Assembly: GCA_033439265.1 (NCBI GenBank)
Contig: JAVTVX010000024.1
Coordinates: forward strand, 18,398,501-18,462,500
Direction of reading: 5' to 3'
Length of the DNA stretch: 64,000 bases
Source: Dillenia suffruticosa
Taxonomy: Eukaryota; Streptophyta; Magnoliopsida; Dilleniales; Dilleniaceae
A program made the translations under genes and the position numbers. Within the stretch, counting starts at the first letter, position 1. Each line of letters opens with the position of its first letter. The notes under the pieces are model-generated. The model was not told where the DNA came from, made no database searches, and saw only the letters and a list, made by a program, of their open reading frames with translations. Positions 33,331-45,691 of this stretch are shown here, in pieces.

Positions 33331-33355
33331 GGTTAGATACGAACCGTATCTAACC
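33331..33355 (-). promoter_or_regulatory. E3 leader stem-loop 1
   Basis: Sense arms GGTTAGATACG and CGTATCTAACC around a GTT loop: 11 perfect pairs. Confidence 0.8.
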
Positions 33356-33503
33356 CTTAAAAAATAAAGGAACTTATATACCTAAAACCATGTATCGGGA
33401 TCTCATGATTGTAAAGAAACTCTCATTTGCATTGAAGACTTTTGAAAATGTTCTTGAGAATATTTTCAAAAATCTTTTCATAAAACATAGCTCTTGACCT
33501 AGA

Positions 33504-33515
33504 GCTCTGATATCA
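33504..33515 (-). promoter_or_regulatory. E3 primer binding site
   Basis: Sense TGATATCAGAGC, one base from TGGTATCAGAGC, the complement of the initiator tRNA-Met 3' end. It starts 7 bases after the LTR, as in E4. Confidence 0.85.
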
Positions 33516-33522
33516 ACACAAC

Positions 33523-36500
33523 TATCACGCCCTGATCCTTAATCGTAGGCTGTGAATAGCTGCCCGTTATTTTGTATGCCGCGAATCATACGATACACAT
33601 AGCGAGGCAATGCAAGGTTAACATCTTCACCTGTTTAAAACTTGTTTTTTCTCAAAATATAATTTCCTAAGTAAAAGAAATTTAAAATGCAACATTATGC
33701 CTCAATGCATAATATACAATGAATTCGAGAGTTTCAAATTTACATTTTACAATAACATAATTACAGTCATCCATTAAAATATACTTGACTATTCTATGGA
33801 CCTTAAATATATACATTATCCAACTTCATCACGGAAGAATGGTTGGTACCATACCTAACACTTGTCGTCTCCAAAGGTATGTCAAGTGTGTCGAAAGTCT
33901 CTCGATACGTCTCCCTGCCAAATTTATATCTGTCATCATAGAAAAGTGATGGGTGAGTATTAAGGAAAATACTTAGTGAGTGAGTAGATTGATATTATAT
34001 TATCAATAGATGGTGTGAGTACAGAGTGTCAAAGCACATTCTTAAAATATGATGATATTATAAATCGAGCATGGCATTTTTATAAATCAGGTAATCATGT
34101 ATCATACATCAATATATTAACATATGTATCCATTTACATTTCGAAAATCATTTAGACCTTGTCAATAAAATATCCCCGACAATGGTCTACCACGACCAAT
34201 GACGAGCGCATTGGGGATTTCCATAAACAAGTATAAAAACATTTAACTCTATATCACGAGCCTCACCAAGGGTTAGCCGGTGTCTACACGCACATACATA
34301 ATCAATTATGTATAGAATCCTGCCTGATACTAGACAGTGGCGTCACACATGTCCTCTCCAATTTGGTTCAATCGGCCGCAACTATACATGTGACGTTTGG
34401 GGATACCTCATGCAGAAGTATATCCAGACACAATGGGTGTCTTTACAAACGCCCTTCGTAGCTACGGTAGTCCACCAAGGATATCGTCACATCATAACAT
34501 CATAAGTAGGTATCCAGCCTACACATTTCAATTAAACCATTTCAAATCAGTGTGCCAATGCAATGGAAGCATATAACTCATTAAGTTTTCAAAAAATGGC
34601 ACGATATCATTTCAACACAATTCATGGATGCATATCATTTGAATCAATCATTTGTGACATTCCAATAATCACAAAGATGAGTATTTATAAAATATAGACC
34701 AAATCTCATATTTTTACACATGTAAAAAATATGTCATTTTGAAAAACTATAACATTTATTTTTGCTCAATCAAGAACATACCTTCAAAGTCCCATTCACC
34801 TATCCAAAAGGGTATGTCATTCCCTGAAATTCACCACAATTGTAAGAAGTGTACTCCTCTTGCTTGGTCACCAAGCGTGTCGCTACAATGGCAATACATA
34901 ATATATATAATTTGTGTCATAAAATTGAAAAACACTATATTAAATTGTATTCTTAATTAATCCTTTGCCTACGATCAAGGCTTAGGATGTCATAGATACG
35001 CTTCTAATGTATACACATGCTGTCCTCTTTTCTCACTAACCAACCAACAACTTCATTGCTCATTTCTGAAGGACACAATTCAGCCCACAAGCTTCAAATT
35101 TTTTGCATATTTAAGGTTTCAATTCCCTTTTACACATTGTGCATTTCAAACCTTAAAATGCGCATTTTCTCATGCATTCATCCTCGGCCTCAATGTTTCC
35201 CATATCTTTCTAATAAAACAATGCCACTTTAAACCACCAAAACTATCACTCCCATATTCTATCCCTTTGTATATTCAAAACAGTCTGCATTCATATTGCA
35301 AATTGTATAATTCATTATCTAAAATTCTGCATACAACCACATTAATTGGATTCATCACTCCTTTATAAGATTTCACATTCTACAATCAATACATATACAC
35401 ATACTTATATGCTTTCCTTACATTCTCGGCTACTCACCAAACTACTACACATTTTATCTCATCATTTTAGCACATATATACAACTATACATGCTCACATT
35501 CACAAATTCATCATCACTTGTCCAAAAATTCTGCACATACTAAACCACATCCCTTAGCTTTTAAGATAGTTTTCTTGCATAACAACATCCCTTTGATTTC
35601 AGCCAACAAATACCCTATTTTTCAGCCAACAAGTACAATTACATACTAATAATCTCATTCAAATTTCTGCAGACACGATTCACAAAATGCAAGACAAGTT
35701 TCCAGCTCCCTAAACACATTGCATTCATCTAAATTCTTGGCTAACATAAGTTTGAATTTTTCTGCACACATTTCTCATGGTTTACTTATGTTCCTCCTAG
35801 ACTTTAGGTTATAAAAATATGTTAAAAATATCACATTAACACATTCATACAAGATTTTCAAATTTCAGCAAAGTGCAGAATTTTATTTACTTCAATTTGG
35901 ATGTTTCAAGCCCAACCAAGATTTCTCTTCACAAGATCTCCATCTCTTCCTTGCTCCTAGCTCTTGGTCAACATAAGTTCACCAAGTTAGCCTCCTTCTT
36001 TTGACTCCAAAACAAAGTATATTATATTAAGGTTTGAGGGAGATGAACCTACACAATAATCTCAAAGTGGTGTTTGAAGAAATCAAACCTTTCTTTAATG
36101 GAGTTACTCTCGGCTCTCTTGAAATCTTCACCATGCAAGATTCCTCCTTTTTGCTACAATTTTAGATATGTTGTAATTGGGTTTGTAAGGAAATGTTCTA
36201 TGTAAAAATTTTAGGATAGTGTAGTAGAAAAATTTTGAGTTTCCCTACCATGAAGGTTACAGTTTTTAGAGAACACTAGAGAGATTTTTGTGTTCTTTGG
36301 CTTGAATCATCTCATGGTTTGGAAGAAGAAGAAGAAGAAGTGTTTCTTTATTTAATTTGCTCGGCCATCAACATTTTTCAAGATCAACTCTAGGCCATTA
36401 GATTTTCTTGATCACAAGCAAAAACTCATTCTCTTACACAACAAGCTCACGGTTTCCTACTCTTTCCCACACTACAATTTTCTTTTCTCACACCACAAAT

Positions 36501-37459
36501 CAAGTCTTCATCAATTGAATGTTTCCCATCTATCAAGATCCAAAGGCTCACAATTTTGATCCAATTCCAACCCAAATCCTCACCATTGGTATGTTTTCAA
36601 GAAAACCTATACATTTCACTCAATGAATAGTATCTTGTCTCCCACTAAATCAATCCAAGGGTCCAAATTAATTCATATTACTTCAACTTAATTTCTACCC
36701 TTGGATTTACTTCTCAAAGAACCAACAATTTCTTATCTCCTTTACATTCACCATCTCCCTCTCTACACCTTGTTTGTTCACGATTTTAGAGAAGAGAACA
36801 CTTGTGCTAATTTGTTTCAATCTCCATCATTGATCATATCAAGGTTTATTTCTCACCATTGGATCATTTACACCAACAACAATTTATTTTCTCTCACTTC
36901 TTCAACCCAATAGTTAAAATCTAATTACAAATAAACCAAAGATCCTAATCACCCACTCACACTACAACTTTATTAGTTGTTTATCTCCCTCCATTTTTCT
37001 TTTCCTTCTAAATTCTCATTAATTCCAAATGAGTCCCTTAACTTATAAAAATTATATTTTGACCCCAAAAATTTTCATAATTTCAAGTTAGATCCAAAAC
37101 CTCATATTAGGCCTAATTTAATTTATCCCGTGTCAAAACGTGGTCGTTTAGTCTTTCCGAGACACATTCAATTAGGTTGGCATTTTATCGGTGATTTTTC
37201 ATAAAATTTACGATTTAACTCTACAATGTAAGATTTACCCAAATTTAAGGTTTTTATACACTGCAAATTTATCCTCATTATTATTAGACCATCGGTGGTC
37301 ATTTTGAAAATTTTGAATTTCCAGCAATTCAGTTGAAATTTTCGGGAGTAGTTTTAGTGAAAAAATTTCTTAATAGATTTTGTATATAGAATATGAGTAA
37401 TAGCATATATAAAATGAAGAGGAGTATAATAGTGAGTACACTGAGGTGTCGGTGTTATA
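33523..37459 (-). mobile_element. E3 5' LTR (family A, 3937 bp)
   Basis: Element-sense sequence starts TATAACACCGACAC and ends GCGTGATA, so both TG and CA ends have become TA. It matches the E2 LTR in inverse orientation. It carries the shared modules near 34395-34475 and 34180-34285 and a leader-like CCTTCATGGTAGGGAAACTC near 36240-36260 where E2 has its donor-like site. It is followed on its inner side by the primer site, leader and gag, so it is a true 5' LTR. The outer flank is TACTC; no partner copy remains. Confidence 0.9.
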
Positions 37460-38070
37460 TACTCCTCTAAATATTTATCATACTGTGAGTTTGGTCAATA
37501 GACATCTGTCCAATCAGAGAAGAGTGATTGGATTAATGTGAATAGAAATTGAGATACCTGAACTGAACTACAAATTATTTCCATCATTATTAAGAAAAGA
37601 ATCTATTATTGAAATGATATAGAGATAGTGATTAGGGAGGTGATTTAGATGAGAAAAAATCTACCCCTAGTTGTGTTTGCTTACTCAATGATAGTGTTAT
37701 CTCATAGAGTAGCAAGAAACAAATCTATGCATTTGTTTCTATGATGGAAGTAGGCTTTGTGGTATATACTTTCACAGTTCAAGGAGAAGTTTAGTTGTGT
37801 AGATTTTTGTAATATTTTGGAGTAGTAAGCAATTCAGTAAGAGCCATGACTTTGTGACAATAAGTCAACCGTTGCTTATTCTAGAGACTCCAAATATGAT
37901 AGCAAAACCAAATATATGGACACAAGTTCAATTTTATCAAAGATATGTTTGAAAATAGGGAAATGACACTAAGTTATATACCTACGCATTTGATGGTAGT
38001 TGACCATTTTACGAAACCAATACCTAAAGGCATGTTTGTGTGACATGTTGGTTTCTTGGGTTACATAGAT
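37460..38070 (+). pseudogene. K1: decayed Ty1/copia RNase H
   Basis: Weak but ordered copia RNase H motifs: GGDLDEKKST near 37640, a serine-rich 'sw.SKKQ'-like stretch near 37700, RDxKY-like words near 37885, and at the end YAHLMVVDHFTKPIPKGMFV...HVGFLG near 37980-38050. The last motif is the copia V-A-D..TKP signature. Many stops and shifts. The element is cut on its left by the E3 LTR. Confidence 0.65.
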
Positions 38071-39170
38071 TATGACATTACTGTGATTGTAATTGTAATA
38101 ATATGCAAAGTTTATAGTGTAATGCTCATATTTGATGACATTAGAATTTTGATTGTGTCTGCAGTTGAAAGTGTGTTAGACAAGTTTTGAGATTGACTCT
38201 CTCATATGAGCAATCGCCTCTAATATCTATGTAATATGTAACAATGAGGCAATGTTAATTTGTGGTGGATTAACATATATATGCCACCTTAGTTAAGTAC
38301 TAAGATAAGATTACCAATTGTATATACATATATGGTAATTAAAATGGATTCCCCACAATCTATTGAGTTTATCTAATAGCCAAGTGTAAGTTTTTTCCTT
38401 GATGTTGTGAGTTTTGAGGACTTGTAAGAAGGAAAACTCAAGTCAAGTATTGTGTACATTTGGATTAAAACTTGTACGATGCATCGATTTTAGAAAAGAA
38501 GACATACGCTTCCAAGTGGGAAGAAAAAATATTATAACACATTTTTTAATACCATGTGTACTTATATGACCATATAGGAAATGAGATAGTGCATCCATCT
38601 TCATCTCATTGTGTGAGACTTGGAGGTTCATATTTAACCTCAATTTATACCCTTAGGATTTTCGTCTATTTCTTTAGATTTTATTTTTGTATTGCTATTT
38701 TAGCATGTTACCAATTAACCATTGTTGATTCGGTTTGGTGGTACATGGTTACGAATATCATTAAAATAAAGTTAAGAGTTAGTAGTATGAAAGGAAGACT
38801 ATTTTTGCTAGACACATTACTCTTTATTCATAGACTGGTCAATTATATTTATGACTTAGTGTTTAGAGATGTAATTGTTAATACATGATTGTGGTTAAGT
38901 TAAATATGCTTTTACATTGTTTTTTAGGGATGGGAGATACGTTGACTGTGTGGAATAAAAGAGGTCTGGGGTATAGCAAGAAACAGCGCCCTCATCACCA
39001 CTTTGATATTGAGCTGTTATATATATTTAACCAGTGTATAGTTTTAGAGCTTTTGGTATTCTCACAAGTCATATGATCTACTTGCCTTTATGAAATTGGT
39101 GATACCTGATTATAATGATCACGTTATATACGAGTGTAGCTCTCATGTGCGAGTGAGAGATGTTGGAAAA
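38071..39170 (+). other. K1 3' non-coding region with polypurine-like motifs
   Basis: AT-rich sequence without genes. CCAAGTGGGAAGAAAAAATA near 38511 and GTGCGAGTGAGAGATGTTGG near 39157 both look like copia polypurine tracts; the second ends in TGTTGG, a usual LTR start. Which one belonged to K1, or whether two old elements are stacked, cannot be decided. Confidence 0.45.
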
Positions 39171-41038
39171 CAAAGATTCAAGTCTGCCCATGAAGGCAAA
39201 CCCATGACCCTAATCCACTTGTTTTGAATAAGGGAATGGTTATTTATAAAAACTATCCCTCTCAACTCCCTTAAGCCCCCTCTCTTTAAGTCTCAAAAAG
39301 TGAAAATGAATTTTTTGGATTCAAACCAATGTAATGGAACAAGAAGGAAAAAAGGGAGAAAGCATTTTTTAGAGTAAGAAAACAAGAGAGATATTTTTCA
39401 TATTTTGAAAAATGAGGACTTTGATGTGGTTGATCATTACCATCAAAAGGCATTTGGATTGTGAAATATATAGAGTGATCCGATTTTGTGACATTCTCTT
39501 GGATTAGAATACTCAACCATCGGAAAGAGATAAGTGATTATAACATAATTTAGATCCAAGAATTTTTGCATGAGAAAAATTGTTTGTTGGTTTGTTTAAA
39601 AATCTTCAGTTCAAAATTTAGAAATGAAAAAAATTATATTAAGAGAGTTATCCCTTACATGGACCCCCTCATTGCTCAGTATGGGCTTTGGAACGACCTT
39701 GTTTCAACGTGGAGTATGGGCCTAGAAACAAGGTCGTTTCAGATTGGTTAGGTTGGTTATATTTCATTACATGGCCTAAATTATCTGTCCAGGACTGCCT
39801 AAAGATATTCAGGCTGATCGGGTTACCCAAACCATACTCCAGCCTATTGGAACTCTCCCTCTTTAGGGACTTCTCACTATCATTATTGCTAAACAGCCAT
39901 CAAAGGGCTAGTCTCTGGGGTTTTGGGAGGCTTGATTTGAAAGAGAAACATGAAATAATCACTTGTGCAGACTAAGGAAGACCAATTTAGAACTAGCACA
40001 AAAACCATAGTCTCCTGTATCAGTAATTGATAGAGCATGTCATATTATCTTAATGGAATTGGTGTTTATGGATTTTATACTTTTTCCACCACACAAGCAG
40101 GATAGTCCTTGTACCACCATTTCACTATGTCTTATTGCTAATCCATTTCACATTCTTAGGTACCTGTGTGAGACAATTGTAGTTGCACTTGGACTATACA
40201 AACAATCCATTATCATCCATGGGAGTAGCTCTAACTAGTCTAATCAAGCTTCTCAAGTAATTTAAAATTAAGGAGAAAAAGAATTCATTTGCACACCACT
40301 AACTACTCCAATAAGGTATCCCTAGTATTGGCCCCATGCCAAGGAGCCTCATTATTCTTTAAAAGCAATAAGGTTGGAGCCTCTTTGGCTGCAAGCCTGT
40401 ATTAAAATTTGTTTGTTCACATGGTATGCATTGTTTTCTATTGTGTATGCCTAGTAGATTCACCCAATGTATATAAGGCTAAGCAATATCATTGATATCA
40501 CAAAAGAGGAACATGTCAAAAAGCAGACTGCGTTACCTATAATTGATCTAGTAATTCAGACATTGTTCACTTTCCCTATATTCATGGCCATCCAACCCCT
40601 CCCACAAGGTTTAATGATGTCTGATATCTATAGCAAATGTTTCCTAAAACATGCCCAACATTCATTTTTCATGCAAAATTAATGTTTGGTAACCAAATAC
40701 GAATAAGCTAAAATGGTTTGAAATTCCCAACCATATGCATCTTACACAACACCCATGTTGAGCTAAGATAAGGTGCTTTGCCTCAAGGTCATATTTAAAA
40801 GAATACACTGTTTTGGGATAAGATTACATGAAAATGGAAAACTTCGGTACTATGGATAAAAATACACAAATAACATCTTGCCTGAGTACATAAAACCTAT
40901 GTTACTCCCAGAGATGTTTGTGTAGGCCGCAGGATTGTAGTTCTCATGTCATTGCAGCGTCAAGGGTCAATGCTTATGTATGTGCTTCATATATGAATTT
41001 GGAGATGGCATATAAAAGAAAAGAAGCAATAAACCTTG
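39171..41038. other. Possible K1 LTR start, then unassigned sequence
   Basis: TGTTGGAAAACAAAGATTC at 39171 could open the K1 3' LTR, whose end I cannot find. The rest to 41038 has short ORFs only (for example 39688-39975) with no motif I recognise, and no match to other parts of the window. Confidence 0.35.
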
Positions 41039-41179
41039 TGATATTCAATTAGAGGAGGGTGAATAGTTGAATAGGGATATTTTGAAAAATTGGCTGTAAT
41101 TAAAAATTTATAATAGAGGAGCTTGGTAGTTTTAACTAAAAGATCAATTACACAAAACATTTTATATGGTTCCGTCAAA

Positions 41180-41184
41180 CTAGC
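41180..41184 (+). repeat. D2 target-site duplication, left (CTAGC)
   Basis: CTAGC directly before TGTAACACC; the identical copy is at 44078-44082 directly after GCGTGACA. Confidence 0.92.
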
Positions 41185-44077
41185 TGTAACACCAAGCTAA
41201 AAAAAAAAAAAAAAATCCCCAAATTTGATTTAGGGCTAAAGCCCCAAATTCCCTTCTCTCTCTCTCTCTCCCGACCTTTCATCTTCCCGCGGCTCTCCTT
41301 CGGCTGCTGCCCCGCGCCTTCCACCGCCACCGCCGCCGCTGCCGCCATCGTCTCCTCCTTCTCCTTCTTCTTCTCCTTCCCCTTCTTCCCTCTCGGTTTC
41401 TCTCCCTACCTCACTCTGTCTTCTCTCCCTCTCGCGATCTCCCACGATCGCCTTCTCTCTGCCTCGCCGCACACCACCACGAGCCACGATCGAGCACCAC
41501 CATACGCCACGAGCCTCCGCGAGCACTGCCCTCCGCCACCACACGCGACTGCAGCGCCTTCTACAGCGCGATCCCCCAGCCACAGCACTAGCCCAGACCG
41601 CGAGCGCGAGCCCAGGCCGCGAGCACGAGCCAGCGCACGAGCGTGTGCGGACCCAGCGCACGAACGTGTGCGGACCCAGCGTGCACGAGCACGCTGCCCA
41701 GTGCACGAGCGCGCTGCCCAGTGCACGAGCGCGCTGCCCAACGCACGAGCGCGCGCGGCCCAACGCACGAGCGTGCACAGGCGCGAGGCCCAGCGCAGGA
41801 GCGTGCACGGGCGCGCGGCCCAGCACACGAGCGTGCACGGGTGCGCGGCCCAGCGCACGGCAGCGTACGAGCACGTGCGAGCCGGAGCACGAGCGCGCAC
41901 CAGCACAGCGTACGGGCGAGCACCAGCCCGCAGGCCCATCAGCAGCAAGCCCACGGGCCCACCAGGCCCGACAGCCCGTCCAAGCCCGCAGGCCTAGTAT
42001 GGCCCGTGGCCCAGTCCGGCCCCTGGCCCGCTAGCTTACGACGACCCATGACCCTCTGCGAAGGTAAATGAATTCTCGATTCCGCGTACATACTAGGGTT
42101 TCGAAAATTATTGGTAATTTGACTTAAATTTCTCACTTGTGTTTCAAATGGTAAACATTACAGGTTTTAGACCAGGTTGACGGACGAACGAAAGCTAGAT
42201 CCGGAAATCCGAGAAACCCTAGGTGAGAGAAATGCAACATTTTCAACATTTGAATTAATTCTATCGAAATTAGGTCGAATTTAGATCGAGAGTTACATAA
42301 TATATTGAAATATGTGAAATCCGAGGAAAATTAGACAAAAAAAATGAGAAATATTAGGAACTCGACCATTGGTGAGTCAGATGAGTCGAAATTGAGAAAA
42401 CGAGAATCTATAACAAAGTTCTGTAAATTAGGTGATATATATTTGGAAGGAAAAAAAATTGAAAATCCCTGATTTGGCCTTTATTTGATATTAAATTTTG
42501 ATAATCTGATTTAGGTTGATCTTTTGGAGACTCGAGCGGTCAGATCCGATTTGGCTTGTCAGTAGGGAGTGACTTCCCTGCCGTAGAACAGTGAGTGGGA
42601 TTTTGACATTCGCTATTGATTGAAAACCATGTTTCAAAAATACTTTTAAATGACATGTTTTTGTAAATGTCTGATTGTTAAAATTTTCGAATATTTGATG
42701 AATGTTTTGTGACCTTTGGAGTGTCTAAATTTCTGACTTTATTGATATGCATCCATGAGTTTTGATAACTGTATATTGTGCCACATTTTCGACATATTGA
42801 TATGTTTTAATGCTTTCACTGTATTGGCACATAGTTTTAAATGAATTTACTTATATATTGGGTTGTATGCCCGGCCGACGTTATGATATTATGCATGGGG
42901 CTATATGCCCGGCCGATCTGGTGATGGGATGCATGGGGCTACGTGCCCAGCTGATATGATATTGTGATCCGTAGCTATGAAGGACATCTGGTAGAGGCAC
43001 CCCTTGTGCCCGGATACGCTTCGGCCGGAGGTATCCGCCAGATCGTCGTGTGTATGGGTGCCCCAGGTTGACCCTCATCGGAGAGGACGTTGAGTACGGC
43101 TCCGTCTAGCACCAGGCGGGGGCACCATACACGGCCGACTAGTTATATGTACATTATTATTATTTACAGGCTAGTTGGGGTAGTCTATGGCCAACATTGG
43201 GGCAGAGAGTCATTCTTTAATACTTGCATTTGGAAAAACCCCCAATGCGCCGTCCTTGGTCGAGGTAGACCATTGCCAGGAATATTTCATTGGCCGGCTC
43301 TTCACGACATTGATGTAAATATTGGATGCATATCTTGCTTTCTGATGTGTGCGTATTATTATGATTTTGAAATAACATGATCGGTTTGCACACTATGGAT
43401 ATTTTCTTATCTATGCTTTGACACTCCAAATTCACCTCGATATTGATAGTATGATGTCAATCCCCTCACTTACTGAGTATTCTCCTATAGATACTCACCC
43501 CTCACTTTCTTTCCCACAGGATTAGTGTTGGATCGAGGAGATATCACCGGGCTTGGGTATGGATATTTTCCATCTCTTCCGCTACGATGATTGGTGATAT
43601 TGTTATGTATTGGAGATTTTAGTTTGACCATTCCATTTATCTAAATTTTTGGGATGACTGTATAAATTATGGACTTTTATTCGTGAAACTTTCGTGTTGA
43701 TTATTTCATTGCATTGAGGCATTTGTAAATATTTAAAAATAACATGGGAATTTAATTTATATATGCGTAAAATTTAAATCCGCTTGGTGTGGCGGCTGCT
43801 CATGCTCTAGTTGAGCATGACAGTAGAGGTCTGTTGCTAGGACTGCTAGAAACTTATAGTCTTGCGTTATTCTGGATGTTGGCTGTGGTATTTGTTGATT
43901 TTGGAGAGATCGGGATGGCCATTTACTTATTTTTTTAGGATGAATATGATATACATGTGAAATTGTACTCGGGAAACCTCCGATTTATGGGGAGGTTCTG
44001 CCCGATTTTTTATAAAAATACAGCTGGCATCCAGAGACAACGGGCGGCTATTCACGATCCCGGTTCGGGGCGTGACA
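41185..44077 (+). mobile_element. D2: complete family-D solo LTR (2893 bp)
   Basis: TGTAACACCAAGC...GGGGCGTGACA with perfect 5-bp duplications CTAGC on both sides and no internal region: a solo LTR left by recombination between the two LTRs of a full element. It is inserted in the S2 LTR and so is younger than S2. Order inside: poly-A, CT microsatellite, GC-rich block with minisatellite, donor-like GAAG|GTAAATG at 42063, AT-rich part, shared modules near 42960-43050 and 43185-43310, and TACTGAGTATTCTCC near 43470. Inverted copy of D1. Confidence 0.93.
41683..41860 (+). repeat. Minisatellite in D2 with 20-, 22- and 30-bp units
   Basis: Units beginning GCACGAGC (or a near variant) start at 41683, 41703, 41723, 41743, 41765, 41795, 41825 and 41855. 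The first three are GCACGAGCGCGCTGCCCAGT-like (20 bp). A 22-bp unit follows, then three of 30 bp with an added GTGCACGGGC-like insert. Extreme GC content. Overlapping ORFs here are chance. Confidence 0.88.
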
Positions 44078-44082
44078 CTAGC
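44078..44082 (+). repeat. D2 target-site duplication, right (CTAGC)
   Basis: Pairs with 41180-41184. Confidence 0.92.
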
Positions 44083-45691
44083 TGTACATCCACTCTCAGG
44101 CTCCCTCTGAAATTTTCACTATCAATTTAATGATATAAGCTTGATTGCATATTCAAGTTGGACTTTTACAGTGTTTCTTCTCAACACCATTTTCCCAACT
44201 TTACATAGATCGGCTCCCTCTATCTAAAGCCAAAGTAGTGACATACTCTTTGACATTTTGAAATCTCAGTACAAGTGAGAAGAGAAATGCCAAAGATGCA
44301 AGCCTCTAATCCTTAAATTTGACAGAATTGATTTTATAGATAATTACACTTCGAAAAGAAAGTTAAATGAAGATAAAAAAAATAGAGTGTATGAATTGTT
44401 GAAACAAAGTAATGAATGCTATGAAATGTGGTTGTTCAGAAAGTTAATAGAGCATCCTTTCTTCACGTCCCATCTTTGGTATTTATTGTTACACTAAAGA
44501 GATCCATTGTAGGGTTGTTGAAATCGAACGTTGCTCATTTATGTTCGTTAATTAATGTTTTGTAATAGTACCCACTTTTCACGTTGAAATTTCATTTTGT
44601 CGCTAGCACCACTTTCTTGTTAACTAATCAAAAAATGTTTTTGTTGTATTCAAACGTTAGGCTTTTATAGAAATGGAAACATTTAGATATACAAAAAAAG
44701 AGATGACTATTGAGTTCAAATTTATTTTAAAAATTTGGTTTATGATAATTTCGGGTCGACAAGATTAAACAATATATCGACTTGAATTCAAAAATTTAGT
44801 ATTGAGTACTTAACTGATCAGGTCGACATAAGAGTACTTAGGTCGACAAGGTCATGTTTCAAATTAAATAGGTAGACACGTAAGCTTAAATTGGTCGACG
44901 TGTTTTGATGTGTCGACATAGTTTTAATTAGGTACCGACCTGCCTTACTTAGGAATCAACAGCTTTGGTTGACATTTTATATGTCTACATTGACATAGTC
45001 CTGTATCTGCATTAAATTGGTGGACCTGTCTTCTGAAATTGGTCGATGTGTTCAGTCTGTCGACAGGGTTGAACTGCAGGTCGATGTGTGATTTCTAAAG
45101 GATAGCTTATATCAGGTCGACATGTTCTAAGTATATATCAACACAGTACTATACTTATATAAAATTGGTGGTTCTGTTTTCTAAAATTGGTCAACATATT
45201 CAATGTATTGATATAGTCAACATGTAAGTCGTTATGTGTATCTTACAGGTCAAGGAATCAGACCGACAAGTTGTTGGGCGTGTCGACCTCTTTATGCTTT
45301 TATCTGATGTGTGTCGATGTGTGTAGATGATGGGTCATTATACTATTAAAATTGTTGGACATGTCATATTAAATTTATCCATCTGAGATCAACAGGTCGA
45401 TGTGTAATCTAATTCGGATTGATGTGTAAGACAGGTTGACATGTTCTTGGGCTTGTCGACTTATTTTTATTTAGACAATATGATATGTTTGTTTTATTTA
45501 GGTCGACAAGGGTTACTATCAATTCGACGTGTTTAATGTGTAGTTAAAATTGGTAGATTTGTGGGAATAAGTCGATGTGTGCAAATAACAGATTGACTAG
45601 ATCCGTAGATTTTTGTTTTCCAATGAATTTTTGATTTACTTAAACTTATTTTTCTCCAATTTATCATCTTCAAAACTTATCCATCTCAACA

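Larger units (their letters stand above)
41039..45691 (-). mobile_element. S2: Sirevirus-like 3' LTR, split by D2
   Basis: Outer end TGATATTCAATTAGAG at 41039, inner end CATCTCAACA at 45691. Without D2 and one target copy it is about 1755 bp. The TTGAATAGGGATATTTTG...word near 41065 and GTACATCCACTCTCAGG near 44085 are reverse complements of the S0 U5 motifs. From about 44750 to 45560 the AT-rich sequence is studded with TCGAC/TCGAT words. A polypurine tract lies outside the inner end, so this is the 3' LTR of a minus-strand element. Confidence 0.8.

Noticed and set aside
5103-37459. E1 and E3 as two halves of one minus-strand element split by E2
   Set aside because: Both contain the RNase H end and integrase zinc region, so they overlap, and their LTRs belong to different families.
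39688-39975. Possible host exon
   Set aside because: A 95-codon reading without recognisable motif, splice signals or flanking exons.
44750-45560. TCGAC-rich stretch as a tandem satellite or CRISPR-like array
   Set aside because: Spacing is irregular and the words sit in variable AT-rich sequence; no constant repeat or spacer length, and the context is a plant LTR.
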